In this document: one piece after another, positions 45,876 through 53,781 of the stretch
How positions within the stretch are numbered: the stretch's first letter is position 1
Layout of the letters: every line of letters begins with the position of its first letter
NCBI GenBank assembly: GCA_947625195.1
Contig: CANQNK010000014.1
Span: forward strand, 1 to 60,125
Direction: 5' to 3'
Source of the DNA: an uncultured Clostridia bacterium
GTDB taxonomy: Bacteria > Bacillota > Clostridia > Oscillospirales > Ruminococcaceae
Length of the DNA: 60,125 bases
Program-made: the position numbers and the translations under genes
Notes under the pieces: model-generated
Seen by the model: the letters and a program-made list of their open reading frames with translations, nothing else
The model's database searches: none
Told to the model about the DNA's origin: nothing

Positions 45876-46321
45876 AAAAAGCATCATTCCTTTTTTGTAT
45901 ATTCGGGTGTATTCTATTTATTTTAAACGTAATTTTCCGCCGTAAATTCATACGAGGTAAAAGCTTTCTGTATAAGGATATTATACAATAAAAAAAACAG
46001 CTTTACAACACTATTTGTAAACTTTTTATGCTTGTTTTTCAAAAAATATACACCAGAAATTTACTCAAAAGCGTTAATAGATAACCTGTTGACAGATATA
46101 CGCCGTTGCTGCGTCACAAATAATTGCACGGAGTGTTGGGAAAAAAGCCGCAGTAAGCGAAAATTGGTACCTTTTTGTTAAATTGGAAAAAAATTTAAAA
46201 GTTGCCAAAAAGGACTAGCAATTTACAAAAGTTTATGCTATAATCTATTTAAGTCCGCAGCTTTAAGGCAAATATTGGCTGTATGGCGAATAAATTACTA
46301 TTTTTTTGGAGGTAGATACCA
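45876..46321. other. Divergent intergenic region glmU/ppdK
   Basis: About 445 AT-rich bases between divergent genes. It contains the ppdK -10 (TATAAT at 46239-46244; a matching -35 is weak) and, at 46167-46178, GTACCTTTTTGT, identical to 12 bp of the small XRE operator at 39992-40003. No gene or RNA was recognised. Confidence 0.6.
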
Positions 46322-48949
46322 ATGGGCAAAAAGTGGGTTTACTTATTCTCAGAGGGCGACGCAACAATGAGAGAGCTTCTCGGTGGTAAGGGCGCTAACC
46401 TTGCTGAGATGACAAAACTCGGCCTTCCTGTTCCACAGGGCTTCACTATCACTACAGAGGCCTGCACACAGTACTATGAGGACGGAAGACAGATCAATGA
46501 TGAAATCCAGTCTCAGATCAATGAGTACATCGGAAAGATGGAGGAAATAACAGGAAAAAAATTCGGCGACAACGAAAATCCTCTTTTAGTATCGGTTCGG
46601 TCAGGAGCAAGAGCTTCCATGCCTGGAATGATGGATACTATTCTTAATCTTGGCCTTAACGAGACGGTTGTTGACGTAGTTGCAAAGAAAACCGGAAACG
46701 AAAGATGGGCTTGGGACTGTTACAGAAGATTTATTCAGATGTATTCCGATGTTGTTATGGAGGTCGGAAAGAAATATTTTGAAGAACTCATCGATGAGAT
46801 GAAGGCTAAGAAGGGCGTTACTCAGGACGTTGACCTTACCGCTGATGACCTTAAGGAGCTTGCTTCAATGTTCAAAGCTGAATACAAGGAAAAGATCGGT
46901 GAGGACTTCCCGAATGATCCTAAGGAGCAGCTTATGGGTGCGGTCAAGGCAGTTTTCCGTTCATGGGACAACCCCCGTGCAAACGTTTATCGCCGTGACA
47001 ACGATATTCCTTATTCCTGGGGTACTGCTGTAAACGTACAGGAAATGGCATTCGGTAACTGGTCGGACGAGTCTGGCACCGGAGTTGCGTTTACACGTGA
47101 TCCTGCAACGGGCGAGAAAAAGCTTATGGGAGAGTTTCTTATGAACGCTCAGGGCGAGGACGTTGTTGCAGGTGTAAGAACTCCGCAGCCGATCTCTCAG
47201 CTCGCTGAGGTTATGCCGGAGGTATTCGAGCAGTTTAAGAATGTTTGTCAGACACTTGAAAATCATTACAGAGATATGCAGGATATGGAGTTTACCATTC
47301 AGGACAGAAAGCTCTTTATGCTTCAGACCAGAAACGGTAAGAGAACGGCTCAGGCTGCTCTTAAGATCGCTTGCGATCTCGTTGACGAGGGCATGATCTC
47401 TGAGCAGGAAGCCGTTGTTATGATCGACCCTAGAAACCTCGATACGCTTCTTCACCCGCAGTTCGACGCTGCTGCTCTGAAGGCTGCAACACCGATCGGA
47501 AAGGGACTGGGCGCTTCTCCGGGAGCTGCGTGCGGTAAGATAGTATTCACCGCAGAGGACGCCGAAGAGTGGGCTGCAAGAGGAGAAAAGGTAGTTTTAG
47601 TAAGACTTGAAACTTCTCCTGAGGACATTACCGGTATGAAGTCTTCACAGGGAATCCTCACGGTTCGCGGTGGTATGACCTCTCACGCTGCGGTTGTTGC
47701 CCGCGGTATGGGTACCTGCTGTGTATCCGGCTGCTCTGATATAAATATGGATGAGGCTAATAAGAAGTTTACTCTTGCAGGAAAGACCTTTAACGAGGGA
47801 GACTGCATCTCTATCGACGGATCAACAGGTAACATCTACGACGGACTTATCCCGACGGTTGACGCAACCATTGCAGGAGAGTTCGGAAGGATAATGGCCT
47901 GGGCTGACAAGTACAGAACTCTGAAGGTGAGAACAAACGCTGACACTCCGGCTGACGCTAAGAAGGCTAAGGAACTTGGCGCTGAGGGTATCGGACTTTG
48001 CCGTACAGAGCACATGTTCTTTGATCCGGCAAGAATCGCTGCTTTCAGAGAGATGATCTGTGCTGACACGGTTGAGGAGAGAGAGGCAGCTCTGGCTAAG
48101 ATTGAGCCGATGCAGCAGGGCGACTTTGAAGCTCTTTATGAGGCTTTGGAGGGCAATCCGGTTACTATCAGATTCTTAGACCCGCCGCTTCACGAATTCG
48201 TTCCGACGGAAGAGGCTGATATCAAGGCGCTTGCTGAAGCACAGGGCAAGAGCGTTGAGCAGATCAAGGCAATTATCGCATCGCTTCACGAGTTTAACCC
48301 GATGATGGGACACCGCGGATGCCGTCTTGCGGTAACATATCCGGAAATTGCCAAGATGCAGACCAGTGCTGTTATCAAGGCTGCTATCAACGTAAAGAAA
48401 GCACATCCTGACTGGAATGTTGAACCTGAGATCATGATTCCTCTTGTAGGAGACATAAAGGAGCTTAAATACGTAAAGAAGGTTGTAGTTGAGACCGCTG
48501 ACGCTGTAATTGAGGCTGCCGGAAGCGATCTTAAGTATGAAGTTGGTACTATGATCGAGATCCCGAGAGCTGCTCTTACGGCTGACGAGATCGCTACTGA
48601 AGCTGATTTCTTCTGCTTCGGTACTAACGACCTTACGCAGATGACGTTCGGTTTCTCAAGAGATGACGCAGGTAAGTTCCTTGATGCTTACTATGACAGA
48701 AAGATTTACGAGTCTGATCCGTTTGCAAGACTTGACCAGACAGGTGTAGGAAAGCTTATGGATATGGCTATCAAGCTCGGCAAGCCGGTCAATCCGAATA
48801 TTCACATCGGTATCTGCGGAGAGCATGGCGGTGACCCGACCTCTGTTGAGTTCTGTCACAAAATCGGCCTTGACTATGTATCATGCTCACCGTTCAGAGT
48901 TCCGATTGCAAGGCTTGCTGCTGCACAGGCGGCTATAAAAAGTAAGTAG
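46322..48949 (+). CDS. ppdK: Pyruvate, phosphate dikinase
   Basis: PPDK interconverts pyruvate + ATP + Pi with PEP + AMP + PPi, central to PPi-linked glycolysis in clostridia. The 875-residue protein has the N-terminal ATP-grasp domain (GGKGANLAEMTKLGLPVPQGF, SVRSGARASMPGMMDTILNLG), the swivelling phosphohistidine domain (GGMTSHAAVVARGMG, His455) and the C-terminal PEP/pyruvate barrel (GLCRTEHMFF, GTNDLTQMTFGFSRDD, GICGEHGGDP with the catalytic Cys). TTGGAGG precedes ATG 46322. Full length and intact. Confidence 0.97.
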   Translation: MGKKWVYLFSEGDATMRELLGGKGANLAEMTKLGLPVPQGFTITTEACTQYYEDGRQINDEIQSQINEYIGKMEEITGKKFGDNENPLLVSVRSGARASMPGMMDTILNLGLNETVVDVVAKKTGNERWAWDCYRRFIQMYSDVVMEVGKKYFEELIDEMKAKKGVTQDVDLTADDLKELASMFKAEYKEKIGEDFPNDPKEQLMGAVKAVFRSWDNPRANVYRRDNDIPYSWGTAVNVQEMAFGNWSDESGTGVAFTRDPATGEKKLMGEFLMNAQGEDVVAGVRTPQPISQLAEVMPEVFEQFKNVCQTLENHYRDMQDMEFTIQDRKLFMLQTRNGKRTAQAALKIACDLVDEGMISEQEAVVMIDPRNLDTLLHPQFDAAALKAATPIGKGLGASPGAACGKIVFTAEDAEEWAARGEKVVLVRLETSPEDITGMKSSQGILTVRGGMTSHAAVVARGMGTCCVSGCSDINMDEANKKFTLAGKTFNEGDCISIDGSTGNIYDGLIPTVDATIAGEFGRIMAWADKYRTLKVRTNADTPADAKKAKELGAEGIGLCRTEHMFFDPARIAAFREMICADTVEEREAALAKIEPMQQGDFEALYEALEGNPVTIRFLDPPLHEFVPTEEADIKALAEAQGKSVEQIKAIIASLHEFNPMMGHRGCRLAVTYPEIAKMQTSAVIKAAINVKKAHPDWNVEPEIMIPLVGDIKELKYVKKVVVETADAVIEAAGSDLKYEVGTMIEIPRAALTADEIATEADFFCFGTNDLTQMTFGFSRDDAGKFLDAYYDRKIYESDPFARLDQTGVGKLMDMAIKLGKPVNPNIHIGICGEHGGDPTSVEFCHKIGLDYVSCSPFRVPIARLAAAQAAIKSK

Positions 48950-49068
48950 AGAGTAATCCATACTTAAAATTAAGATTACAAGCAGGAGCCGACTTTTCAT
49001 AAAGAAAACGGCGAGTATCTGCGAAAGAATCTATAATTGGCCTTAATTCATAATTTTTATGATATGAA

Positions 49069-49110
49069 ACACAACGCTCTGTTTTGCAAAAGCAGAGCGT
49101 TGTGTTTAAT
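49069..49110 (+). terminator. Intrinsic terminator after ppdK
   Basis: ACACAACGCTCTG and CAGAGCGTTGTGT form a 13-bp perfect stem followed by TTTAATT. Confidence 0.88.
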
Positions 49111-49130
49111 TGATAAAATAGATAGTATTT

Positions 49131-49175
49131 AAAAGCCGCTTATTCTTAAATAAAAGTATAAGCGGCTTTTAATTT
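49131..49175. terminator. Second terminator
   Basis: AAAAGCCGCTTAT and ATAAGCGGCTTTT form a 13-bp stem with A/T tails on either side, able to work on both strands. It insulates ppdK from the invertible region and would stop leftward transcripts leaving it. Confidence 0.85.
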
Positions 49176-49263
49176 GTTACAAATTCACAAAATATTATAC
49201 ATATACAATACTTGTCTGAGACAACAATGAAAATGTAAAAAAAATACTGATTATAGACAAAAT

Positions 49264-49296
49264 TCGACAAAACTATCATAATTTCTGCGTTATAAT
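49264..49296 (+). promoter_or_regulatory. Promoter-like element left of the invertible segment (21-bp spacer)
   Basis: TCGACA (49264-49269) and a perfect TATAAT (49291-49296) are 21 bp apart, pointing right into the left inverted repeat. The layout (GACAAAA, 19 bp, ATAnT) is the same as in the promoter before agrD at 52764-52796. Confidence 0.45.
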
Positions 49297-49318
49297 AAAT
49301 ATAGATTTAAGTGATCGG

Positions 49319-49343
49319 TTCGCAAATTATACTACTTTGCGAA
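49319..49343. repeat. Left inverted repeat of the invertible segment (IRL)
   Basis: The 25-bp site has arms TTCGCAAA and TTTGCGAA around the asymmetric 9-bp centre TTATACTAC. The whole 25 bp recur exactly in reverse complement at 50684-50708. Two short inverted arms around a 9-bp centre is the architecture of a tyrosine-recombinase core site. Confidence 0.92.
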
Positions 49344-49414
49344 AAACTCATAAAATCACGGAAAATTAATAACATTCTTAAATATTCTATTTGCTTGACG
49401 GCTGAAAAGTTTTA

Positions 49415-50524
49415 TTATGCAATGTTCAGTCTTTCAACATATTTTTTCTTTGCTTCAATAGACGAATGAACATACCTGTTAAGTGTGATGTTTACATTTG
49501 TGTGGCCTAACAGCTCGCTGACTGCTTTAATATCAAAACCCTTTTCTATACATAACGTAGCGTATGTGTGCCTGAGTAAATGAAAATTTACATTTCTTAC
49601 GCCACATTGCTTAAGCACCATCTTGAATCTGTACTGCATGGTTCTCGGTTCTACAGGCTTGCTCGTACCGGAAAGAATAAAGCTATTTTTGTCTTTTTTG
49701 TTTTCACCAAGCAGCTTTAATATAAATTCCGGCAGGGGTATATCACGAATGGAAGCTGTACTTTTTGGATCTGAGAAGTGCAGCATTGTTTTTTTGATTC
49801 CTTCTGAATTGTCAATTATACGCTGAACGGTTCTGGAAACGTGAACGGTTCCGTTATCCAAATCAATATCTTCCCATTTTAAGGCGCACACCTCTCCTAT
49901 GCGAAGTCCGCTGTACATAGTAATGAGAATACCAAGATTGCCGCAGTTTAGATTTTCAAGCAGGTATCTTTTGAGCTTTGAACGTTCGGAGTCGTTTAAT
50001 ACAGGTATGTTTTTCTTCTCCGTCTTCGGCAAAAAAACATTTCTTATCGGGTTCGCAAAGTCGTATTTATATTCGGCGTATTTTGTTATGGATCTAAGTG
50101 TGGATAGAATATCCCGTACCATCTTTACAGATAACCCGCCGACTCCGTTTGCTCTGCCGTAAGCAAGCTTGTACTCAATGAATTCGTTTATCACAGCCGT
50201 GTCGATCTCTGCGTAATCCATGTCTTCAAAATACGGTATTATATGCCTTGTTACTATTCTTTCATAGCAGCAAAAGCTTGATTGCTTCACTCTTAGCTTT
50301 ACGGAGCAAAGCCACTCAAGTGAAAGCTCGCGCATGCTTTTATGACAGAAGCTATGTGAAGAATTTCCGTTCTTATATGCCTCAAGCATTTTTTCTTTTA
50401 ATTCCTTGACTGTTCTGGCATAAAAGTACTGATATTTAAGCTTTCCAGAGCTGTCTCTGTCAATGGGAATACGTCCCTCGTAACGGCCATCTTTTCTTTT
50501 GTAAATGTTCATAGTACTTCTCAT
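49415..50524 (-). CDS. Tyrosine recombinase (probable DNA invertase)
   Basis: The 369-residue protein has an N-terminal arm-binding-like part (MNIYKRKDGRYEGRIPID, similar to Tn916-type integrases), a SAM-like core-binding domain (about 65-165) and a catalytic domain with all five key positions: Arg208 in YSGLRIGEVCALKW, the beta-hairpin Lys in DPKSTASIRD, His315/Arg318 in HLLRHTYATL, His341 in LGHTNV and nucleophile Tyr351 in NRYVHSS. AAGGAGG gives a strong start at 50524. It lies wholly between the 25-bp inverted repeats and is the obvious candidate to invert them. Confidence 0.93.
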   Translation of the reverse strand: MRSTMNIYKRKDGRYEGRIPIDRDSSGKLKYQYFYARTVKELKEKMLEAYKNGNSSHSFCHKSMRELSLEWLCSVKLRVKQSSFCCYERIVTRHIIPYFEDMDYAEIDTAVINEFIEYKLAYGRANGVGGLSVKMVRDILSTLRSITKYAEYKYDFANPIRNVFLPKTEKKNIPVLNDSERSKLKRYLLENLNCGNLGILITMYSGLRIGEVCALKWEDIDLDNGTVHVSRTVQRIIDNSEGIKKTMLHFSDPKSTASIRDIPLPEFILKLLGENKKDKNSFILSGTSKPVEPRTMQYRFKMVLKQCGVRNVNFHLLRHTYATLCIEKGFDIKAVSELLGHTNVNITLNRYVHSSIEAKKKYVERLNIA

Positions 50525-50598
50525 AACTATCCTCCTTAATTGACTAAACTTTTGACGGTTTATTATTTTTTATTGAACACAGAGCACTGTGAATCGGC

Positions 50599-50627
50599 TT
50601 TACAAATAAAAAAACTTGTGATATACT
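50599..50627 (+). promoter_or_regulatory. Invertible promoter reading into the agr operon
   Basis: TTTACA (50599-50604) and TATACT (50622-50627) are exactly 17 bp apart, with transcription expected near 50634, through the right repeat and into the gene at 50758. It lies inside the invertible segment, so its direction would change upon inversion. Confidence 0.7.
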
Positions 50628-50636
50628 TTAGTTGTT

Positions 50637-50665
50637 ATTCTACCAGATCATTTTTAGTGTTACAA
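50637..50665 (-). promoter_or_regulatory. Predicted recombinase promoter
   Basis: On the minus strand TTGTAA (50665-50660) and TAGAAT (50642-50637) are 17 bp apart, about 115 bp upstream of the recombinase start. It diverges from the promoter at 50599-50627, overlapping its start region. Confidence 0.55.
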
Positions 50666-50683
50666 AAATATTCATAATCGCCA

Positions 50684-50708
50684 TTCGCAAAGTAGTATAA
50701 TTTGCGAA
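50684..50708. repeat. Right inverted repeat of the invertible segment (IRR)
   Basis: Arms TTCGCAAA and TTTGCGAA surround GTAGTATAA, the exact reverse complement of the left repeat. It lies 50 bp upstream of the agr response-regulator start. Its centre plus first arm base contains TATAAT (50696-50701) on the plus strand. Confidence 0.92.
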
Positions 50709-50757
50709 AAATACATGAAAAGTATATATTTTTATTATGTCTGCGGAGGTTAAAAAT

Positions 50758-51462
50758 ATGCTTAGAATTGCAATATGTGATGATGATATAAACTTTTGCT
50801 ACAAGCTCGAAAGCATTATTTTAGATTATATGGACAGTATTAGTGAACTGGCGGAAGTGATGGTGTATTTTTCAGGAGAGAGGCTTTTGCAGGAAATGCG
50901 GAACTCCGTAGGGTTTGATATTATCTTTCTTGACATTGAGCTAAAGCAAATAAATGGAGTTCAGGTCGGAATTGCAATAAGAAAAGAATTAAATTTGTTT
51001 TTACCACAGATAATTTATGTCACATCCTTTGAATCCTATGCTGTTCAGCTGTTTCAGAATCAGCCGTTTGGATTTGTAACCAAACCCGTGAATGAAGAAA
51101 AAATTCGAGATATAATAAAAGAATACAAACGCCAGTTTGATAACGCCAATGTTTATTATGAGTTCACAACCGGAAAAAACATCTGTAAGGTAGCAGTAAA
51201 AGATATTTACTACTTAAACAGCATTGCAAGAAAGCTCGTTATCCATACCAGGGAAGATGAGTTTGAAACTTATAAAAAGCTGGATGATTTTTATAAGCTG
51301 CCAATAAGTAAATACTTTATCCGAATACATAAATCATTTGCAGTTAATCAATTGCATATTTCGGTTTATCATTATGACCGTATTAAATTGTCAAACGGAG
51401 AGGAATTGTCTATCAGCAGAAATTATCGAAAAGAGGTACGAAAAGAACTGATAAAATTATAA
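50758..51462 (+). CDS. AgrA-like LytTR response regulator
   Basis: The 234-residue protein has a receiver domain (IAICDDDINFC, phosphoacceptor Asp59 in IIFLDIELKQINGVQVG, conserved Lys in VTKPVNEEK) and a LytTR DNA-binding domain (about 135-232, CKVAVKDIYYLNSIARKLVI, FIRIHKSFAVNQLHI, LSISRNYRKEVRKEL). AgrA/ComE-type regulators activate promoters with overlong spacers. GGAGGT at 50745-50750 supports ATG 50758 over the longer frame. It is the first gene to the right of the invertible segment, with the kinase gene 17 bp downstream. Confidence 0.92.
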   Translation: MLRIAICDDDINFCYKLESIILDYMDSISELAEVMVYFSGERLLQEMRNSVGFDIIFLDIELKQINGVQVGIAIRKELNLFLPQIIYVTSFESYAVQLFQNQPFGFVTKPVNEEKIRDIIKEYKRQFDNANVYYEFTTGKNICKVAVKDIYYLNSIARKLVIHTREDEFETYKKLDDFYKLPISKYFIRIHKSFAVNQLHISVYHYDRIKLSNGEELSISRNYRKEVRKELIKL

Positions 51463-51479
51463 CTAGAGGATGTGTAAAT

Positions 51480-52715
51480 ATGGAAAGCATCACTTATTTG
51501 TGTTGGAATCTGCTGAGAATATATGCTATTTTTATTTTCATAGATGTGTTTTTAAAAAGAAAAGATATTAAAAGCAGATACTTGTTGTTAGCTTATACTG
51601 CCTTTTTTGCTATTAATTCATTTTCCTACTTGTACTTTAATTCTTATATCGTTAATATAGCGTCAAATATAGTGCCTATATTTTTAATTACTTTTTTATA
51701 TGATTCAAAAATCTGGAAAAAAATATTTGTAACTATTCTTATGTACGCCATTTTGATGTTTTATGAAAGTGTTTTATATACTTTATTTAAAGCTTTGCAT
51801 ATTGCAAATTTAGTAATAGTTGGCGGTTTAGCAGAATCAATAATGCTGTTTATAACAGCACTGTTTTTAAAAACACATATAAAACAAAAATTCCAGCTTG
51901 CAACTCACATTAAAGCGTTTTATTATTTTATGTTGATTTTTATCCCTGTTGGAAGTATAGTTATCGGTCACCTAACTATGCACGATTGGAATATAAGATC
52001 TTTAATAATCAGTGCAATATTACTTTCAATAAATTTCCTTATATTTTATCTGTTTGATGAAATTATTAAATCATATGCGCGTCAACAGGAGGCTGAAAGC
52101 ATTAAGCAGAATAAACTGTACTTTCAGCATGAACTTGAGGTGATGGAGAAATCACAGCTCAAAATGGATTGCTTGCGGCATGATATGAAAAATCACTTTT
52201 ACCGGATCGAAGCGTTTGCAAAAGAAGACAATGTTGATGAACTGTTGAATTACATTGAGCAGGGAAAGAAATCGCTCCTTTCAAATGAAGGATATGTTTT
52301 TACCGGCAACAAAAGTGTAGATTGTATTTTGAATTTTAAATTAGACGAGGCAGCTAAAAACAATATTGCTTTTTCCGTCAGTGCAGCTATACCGAATAAT
52401 ATTAAAATAAATTCATTCGACTTGAACACTATCTTAGGAAATATTTTGGATAATGCCATTGAAGCTGCGTCCAAATCCAATGATAAAAAGATCGACATTT
52501 CAATAAATTACAATAAAAACATCTTGGCAATTATAATTATAAACTCATTTAACGGAAAGATAAATAAAAATTTTGAAACTGCTAAAGCAAATCCATTAGG
52601 ACACGGTCTGGGACTTAAAAGCGTACAAATTACCGCTGAAAAATATAACGGTTTGGTTGAATACGAATATGATAATATTTATTTTACGACAAAAATCCTC
52701 TTATATGATGAATAA
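51480..52715 (+). CDS. AgrC-like sensor histidine kinase
   Basis: The 411-residue protein has six hydrophobic N-terminal segments (about residues 5-195) forming the peptide-sensing domain, a coiled linker, the HPK10-type H-box with His234 in CLRHDMKNHFYRIEAF, and a GHKL-type ATPase domain with NILDNAIEAASKS and GHGLGLKSVQ. This is the architecture of AgrC/ComD, the receptor for a cyclic peptide pheromone. AGAGGATG precedes ATG 51480. The gene for the ligand precursor lies 114 bp downstream. Confidence 0.92.
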   Translation: MESITYLCWNLLRIYAIFIFIDVFLKRKDIKSRYLLLAYTAFFAINSFSYLYFNSYIVNIASNIVPIFLITFLYDSKIWKKIFVTILMYAILMFYESVLYTLFKALHIANLVIVGGLAESIMLFITALFLKTHIKQKFQLATHIKAFYYFMLIFIPVGSIVIGHLTMHDWNIRSLIISAILLSINFLIFYLFDEIIKSYARQQEAESIKQNKLYFQHELEVMEKSQLKMDCLRHDMKNHFYRIEAFAKEDNVDELLNYIEQGKKSLLSNEGYVFTGNKSVDCILNFKLDEAAKNNIAFSVSAAIPNNIKINSFDLNTILGNILDNAIEAASKSNDKKIDISINYNKNILAIIIINSFNGKINKNFETAKANPLGHGLGLKSVQITAEKYNGLVEYEYDNIYFTTKILLYDE

Positions 52716-52763
52716 TTTTGTTGATAAAGTGCAATTTTTACATTCATAAAACCATTTTTTTCA

Positions 52764-52796
52764 TTGACAAAAATAACCTTTCTTGTTTGATATACT
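52764..52796 (+). promoter_or_regulatory. Promoter before the autoinducer gene (21-bp spacer)
   Basis: A perfect TTGACA (52764-52769) and TATACT (52791-52796) are separated by 21 bp, too long for unaided sigma-A promoters but like AgrA-activated promoters in staphylococci. It would drive agrD-agrB separately from the kinase and regulator genes. Confidence 0.55.
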
Positions 52797-52829
52797 GTAC
52801 TTAGCATATTAAACAAGGGAGGTTTTTTT

Positions 52830-52973
52830 ATGAAGAATTTTTTGAGAAAGTACGGGCATATTTTTGCGGCTCTTGCGTTGGTGTTTACAACAATTACCGC
52901 TAATTCAACTTGTTCGTATGTAATTCACCAAGAAAAGCTGCCTGAAAATGCGAAATTATTACGAAGGTTCTGA
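52830..52973 (+). CDS. AgrD-like cyclic peptide autoinducer precursor (47 aa)
   Basis: ATG 52830 follows AGGGAGG. The peptide has an amphipathic/hydrophobic leader (MKNFLRKYGHIFAALALVF), a small core around Cys28 (ANSTCSYVIH) and an acidic-then-basic tail (QEKLPENAKLLRRF) that matches the AgrD recognition tail with its conserved Pro. By analogy with clostridial AgrD the thiolactone ring should be C-S-Y-V-I with any N-terminal overhang from the NST residues. The stop overlaps the AgrB start (TGATG), so the two are coupled. It was too short for ordinary gene calling. Confidence 0.88.
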   Translation: MKNFLRKYGHIFAALALVFTTITANSTCSYVIHQEKLPENAKLLRRF

Positions 52974-53554
52974 TGTTTAACTCAATATCAGAAAAAATTA
53001 CCGGGTTGTTAATCAGGCAGGGAACGATAGCTGATTCACAAAAAGAATTATACCGGTATGGCTTTAATCAAGGCTTTACCATGGTTTTTAATGTGATTAC
53101 TACTTTAATAATCGGTTGTGTATTCGGTATGGTTATCCAAAGCATAGTTTTTTTAATGGCGTACATACCGTTAAGAAGCTATGCAGGAGGATACCATGCA
53201 AGCACACCATGGCGATGTTATTTTATTTCGCTGATTTTAATGATTGTGGTTTTAGCGATAATAAAGCTTATGTCGTTTTCTGTTATTGGTTCCGGTGTTA
53301 TTCTCGGGATAGGAACGATCATATGCGTTGCTTTAGCTCCGGTAGAAGACAAAAACAAGCCTCTTGATGAAGCAGAGCAGAAGGTTTACAAGAGAAGAAC
53401 ATACATAATACTATTTGCGGAGGTTTGTATCTCAATACTGATTTACCTTGCAATGAAAGAAATGTTTTCTGTTATTTGTTTATCGGTATTTACAGAGAGC
53501 ATAATGCTTATTTTCGGTAAAGTAAAGAACGCATTTAATAAAGCACTGATATAA
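52973..53554 (+). CDS. AgrB-like autoinducer-processing membrane protease
   Basis: The 193-residue protein has about five to six membrane spans and the AgrB catalytic pair His75 (SYAGGYHAST) and Cys82 (PWRCYF), seven residues apart as in the family. AgrB cleaves the C-terminal tail of AgrD and forms the thiolactone. It starts inside the agrD stop codon. No exporter gene follows. Confidence 0.93.
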   Translation: MFNSISEKITGLLIRQGTIADSQKELYRYGFNQGFTMVFNVITTLIIGCVFGMVIQSIVFLMAYIPLRSYAGGYHASTPWRCYFISLILMIVVLAIIKLMSFSVIGSGVILGIGTIICVALAPVEDKNKPLDEAEQKVYKRRTYIILFAEVCISILIYLAMKEMFSVICLSVFTESIMLIFGKVKNAFNKALI

Positions 53555-53781
53555 TCCTATCATTTAAATTTTTTATTATTGTAGATAATCGTCGGTTTAA
53601 TTTAATATTGATCTGGCGATTTCTAGCATACGGCATTTCACATTTTTGACTGGGCAATAATTTGCCGGGATATTGTTCATATCAAAAAGAGTGAAATATT
53701 GAAGCTGGCAGAGCGAGCGGCATGCTTCAATTAAACAAAACTCGCAAACTATCAAATATACTATCAAGGAGGTTGAATAGT

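Larger units (their letters stand above)
48950..49414. other. Intergenic region between ppdK and the recombinase
   Basis: These 465 bases hold two tandem terminators (49069-49110, 49131-49175), an outward promoter with a 21-bp spacer (49264-49296), the left 25-bp inverted repeat (49319-49343) and the recombinase 3' flank. No gene was seen. Confidence 0.75.
49319..50708. mobile_element. Predicted invertible DNA segment (1.39 kb) with its own recombinase
   Basis: Perfect 25-bp inverted repeats enclose a single tyrosine-recombinase gene, its promoter and a promoter directed out of the segment to the agr genes. The centres of the two repeats are in opposite orientation, so recombination between them should invert rather than delete the segment. 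No attachment sites, excisionase or transfer genes are present, so it does not look like an integrative element. Confidence 0.8.

Noticed and set aside
49319-50708. The recombinase region as an integrated plasmid, phage or conjugative element
   Set aside because: There are no cargo, excisionase, transfer or structural genes, and the flanking repeats are inverted rather than direct, which predicts inversion and not excision.
53757-53762. A TATACT box as the GH5 promoter
   Set aside because: It would start transcription inside the ribosome binding site and has no -35 at 16-18 bp.
53722-53781. A longer N-terminus for the GH5 enzyme
   Set aside because: The extra residues would mask the signal peptide, and AAGGAGG lies directly before ATG 53782.
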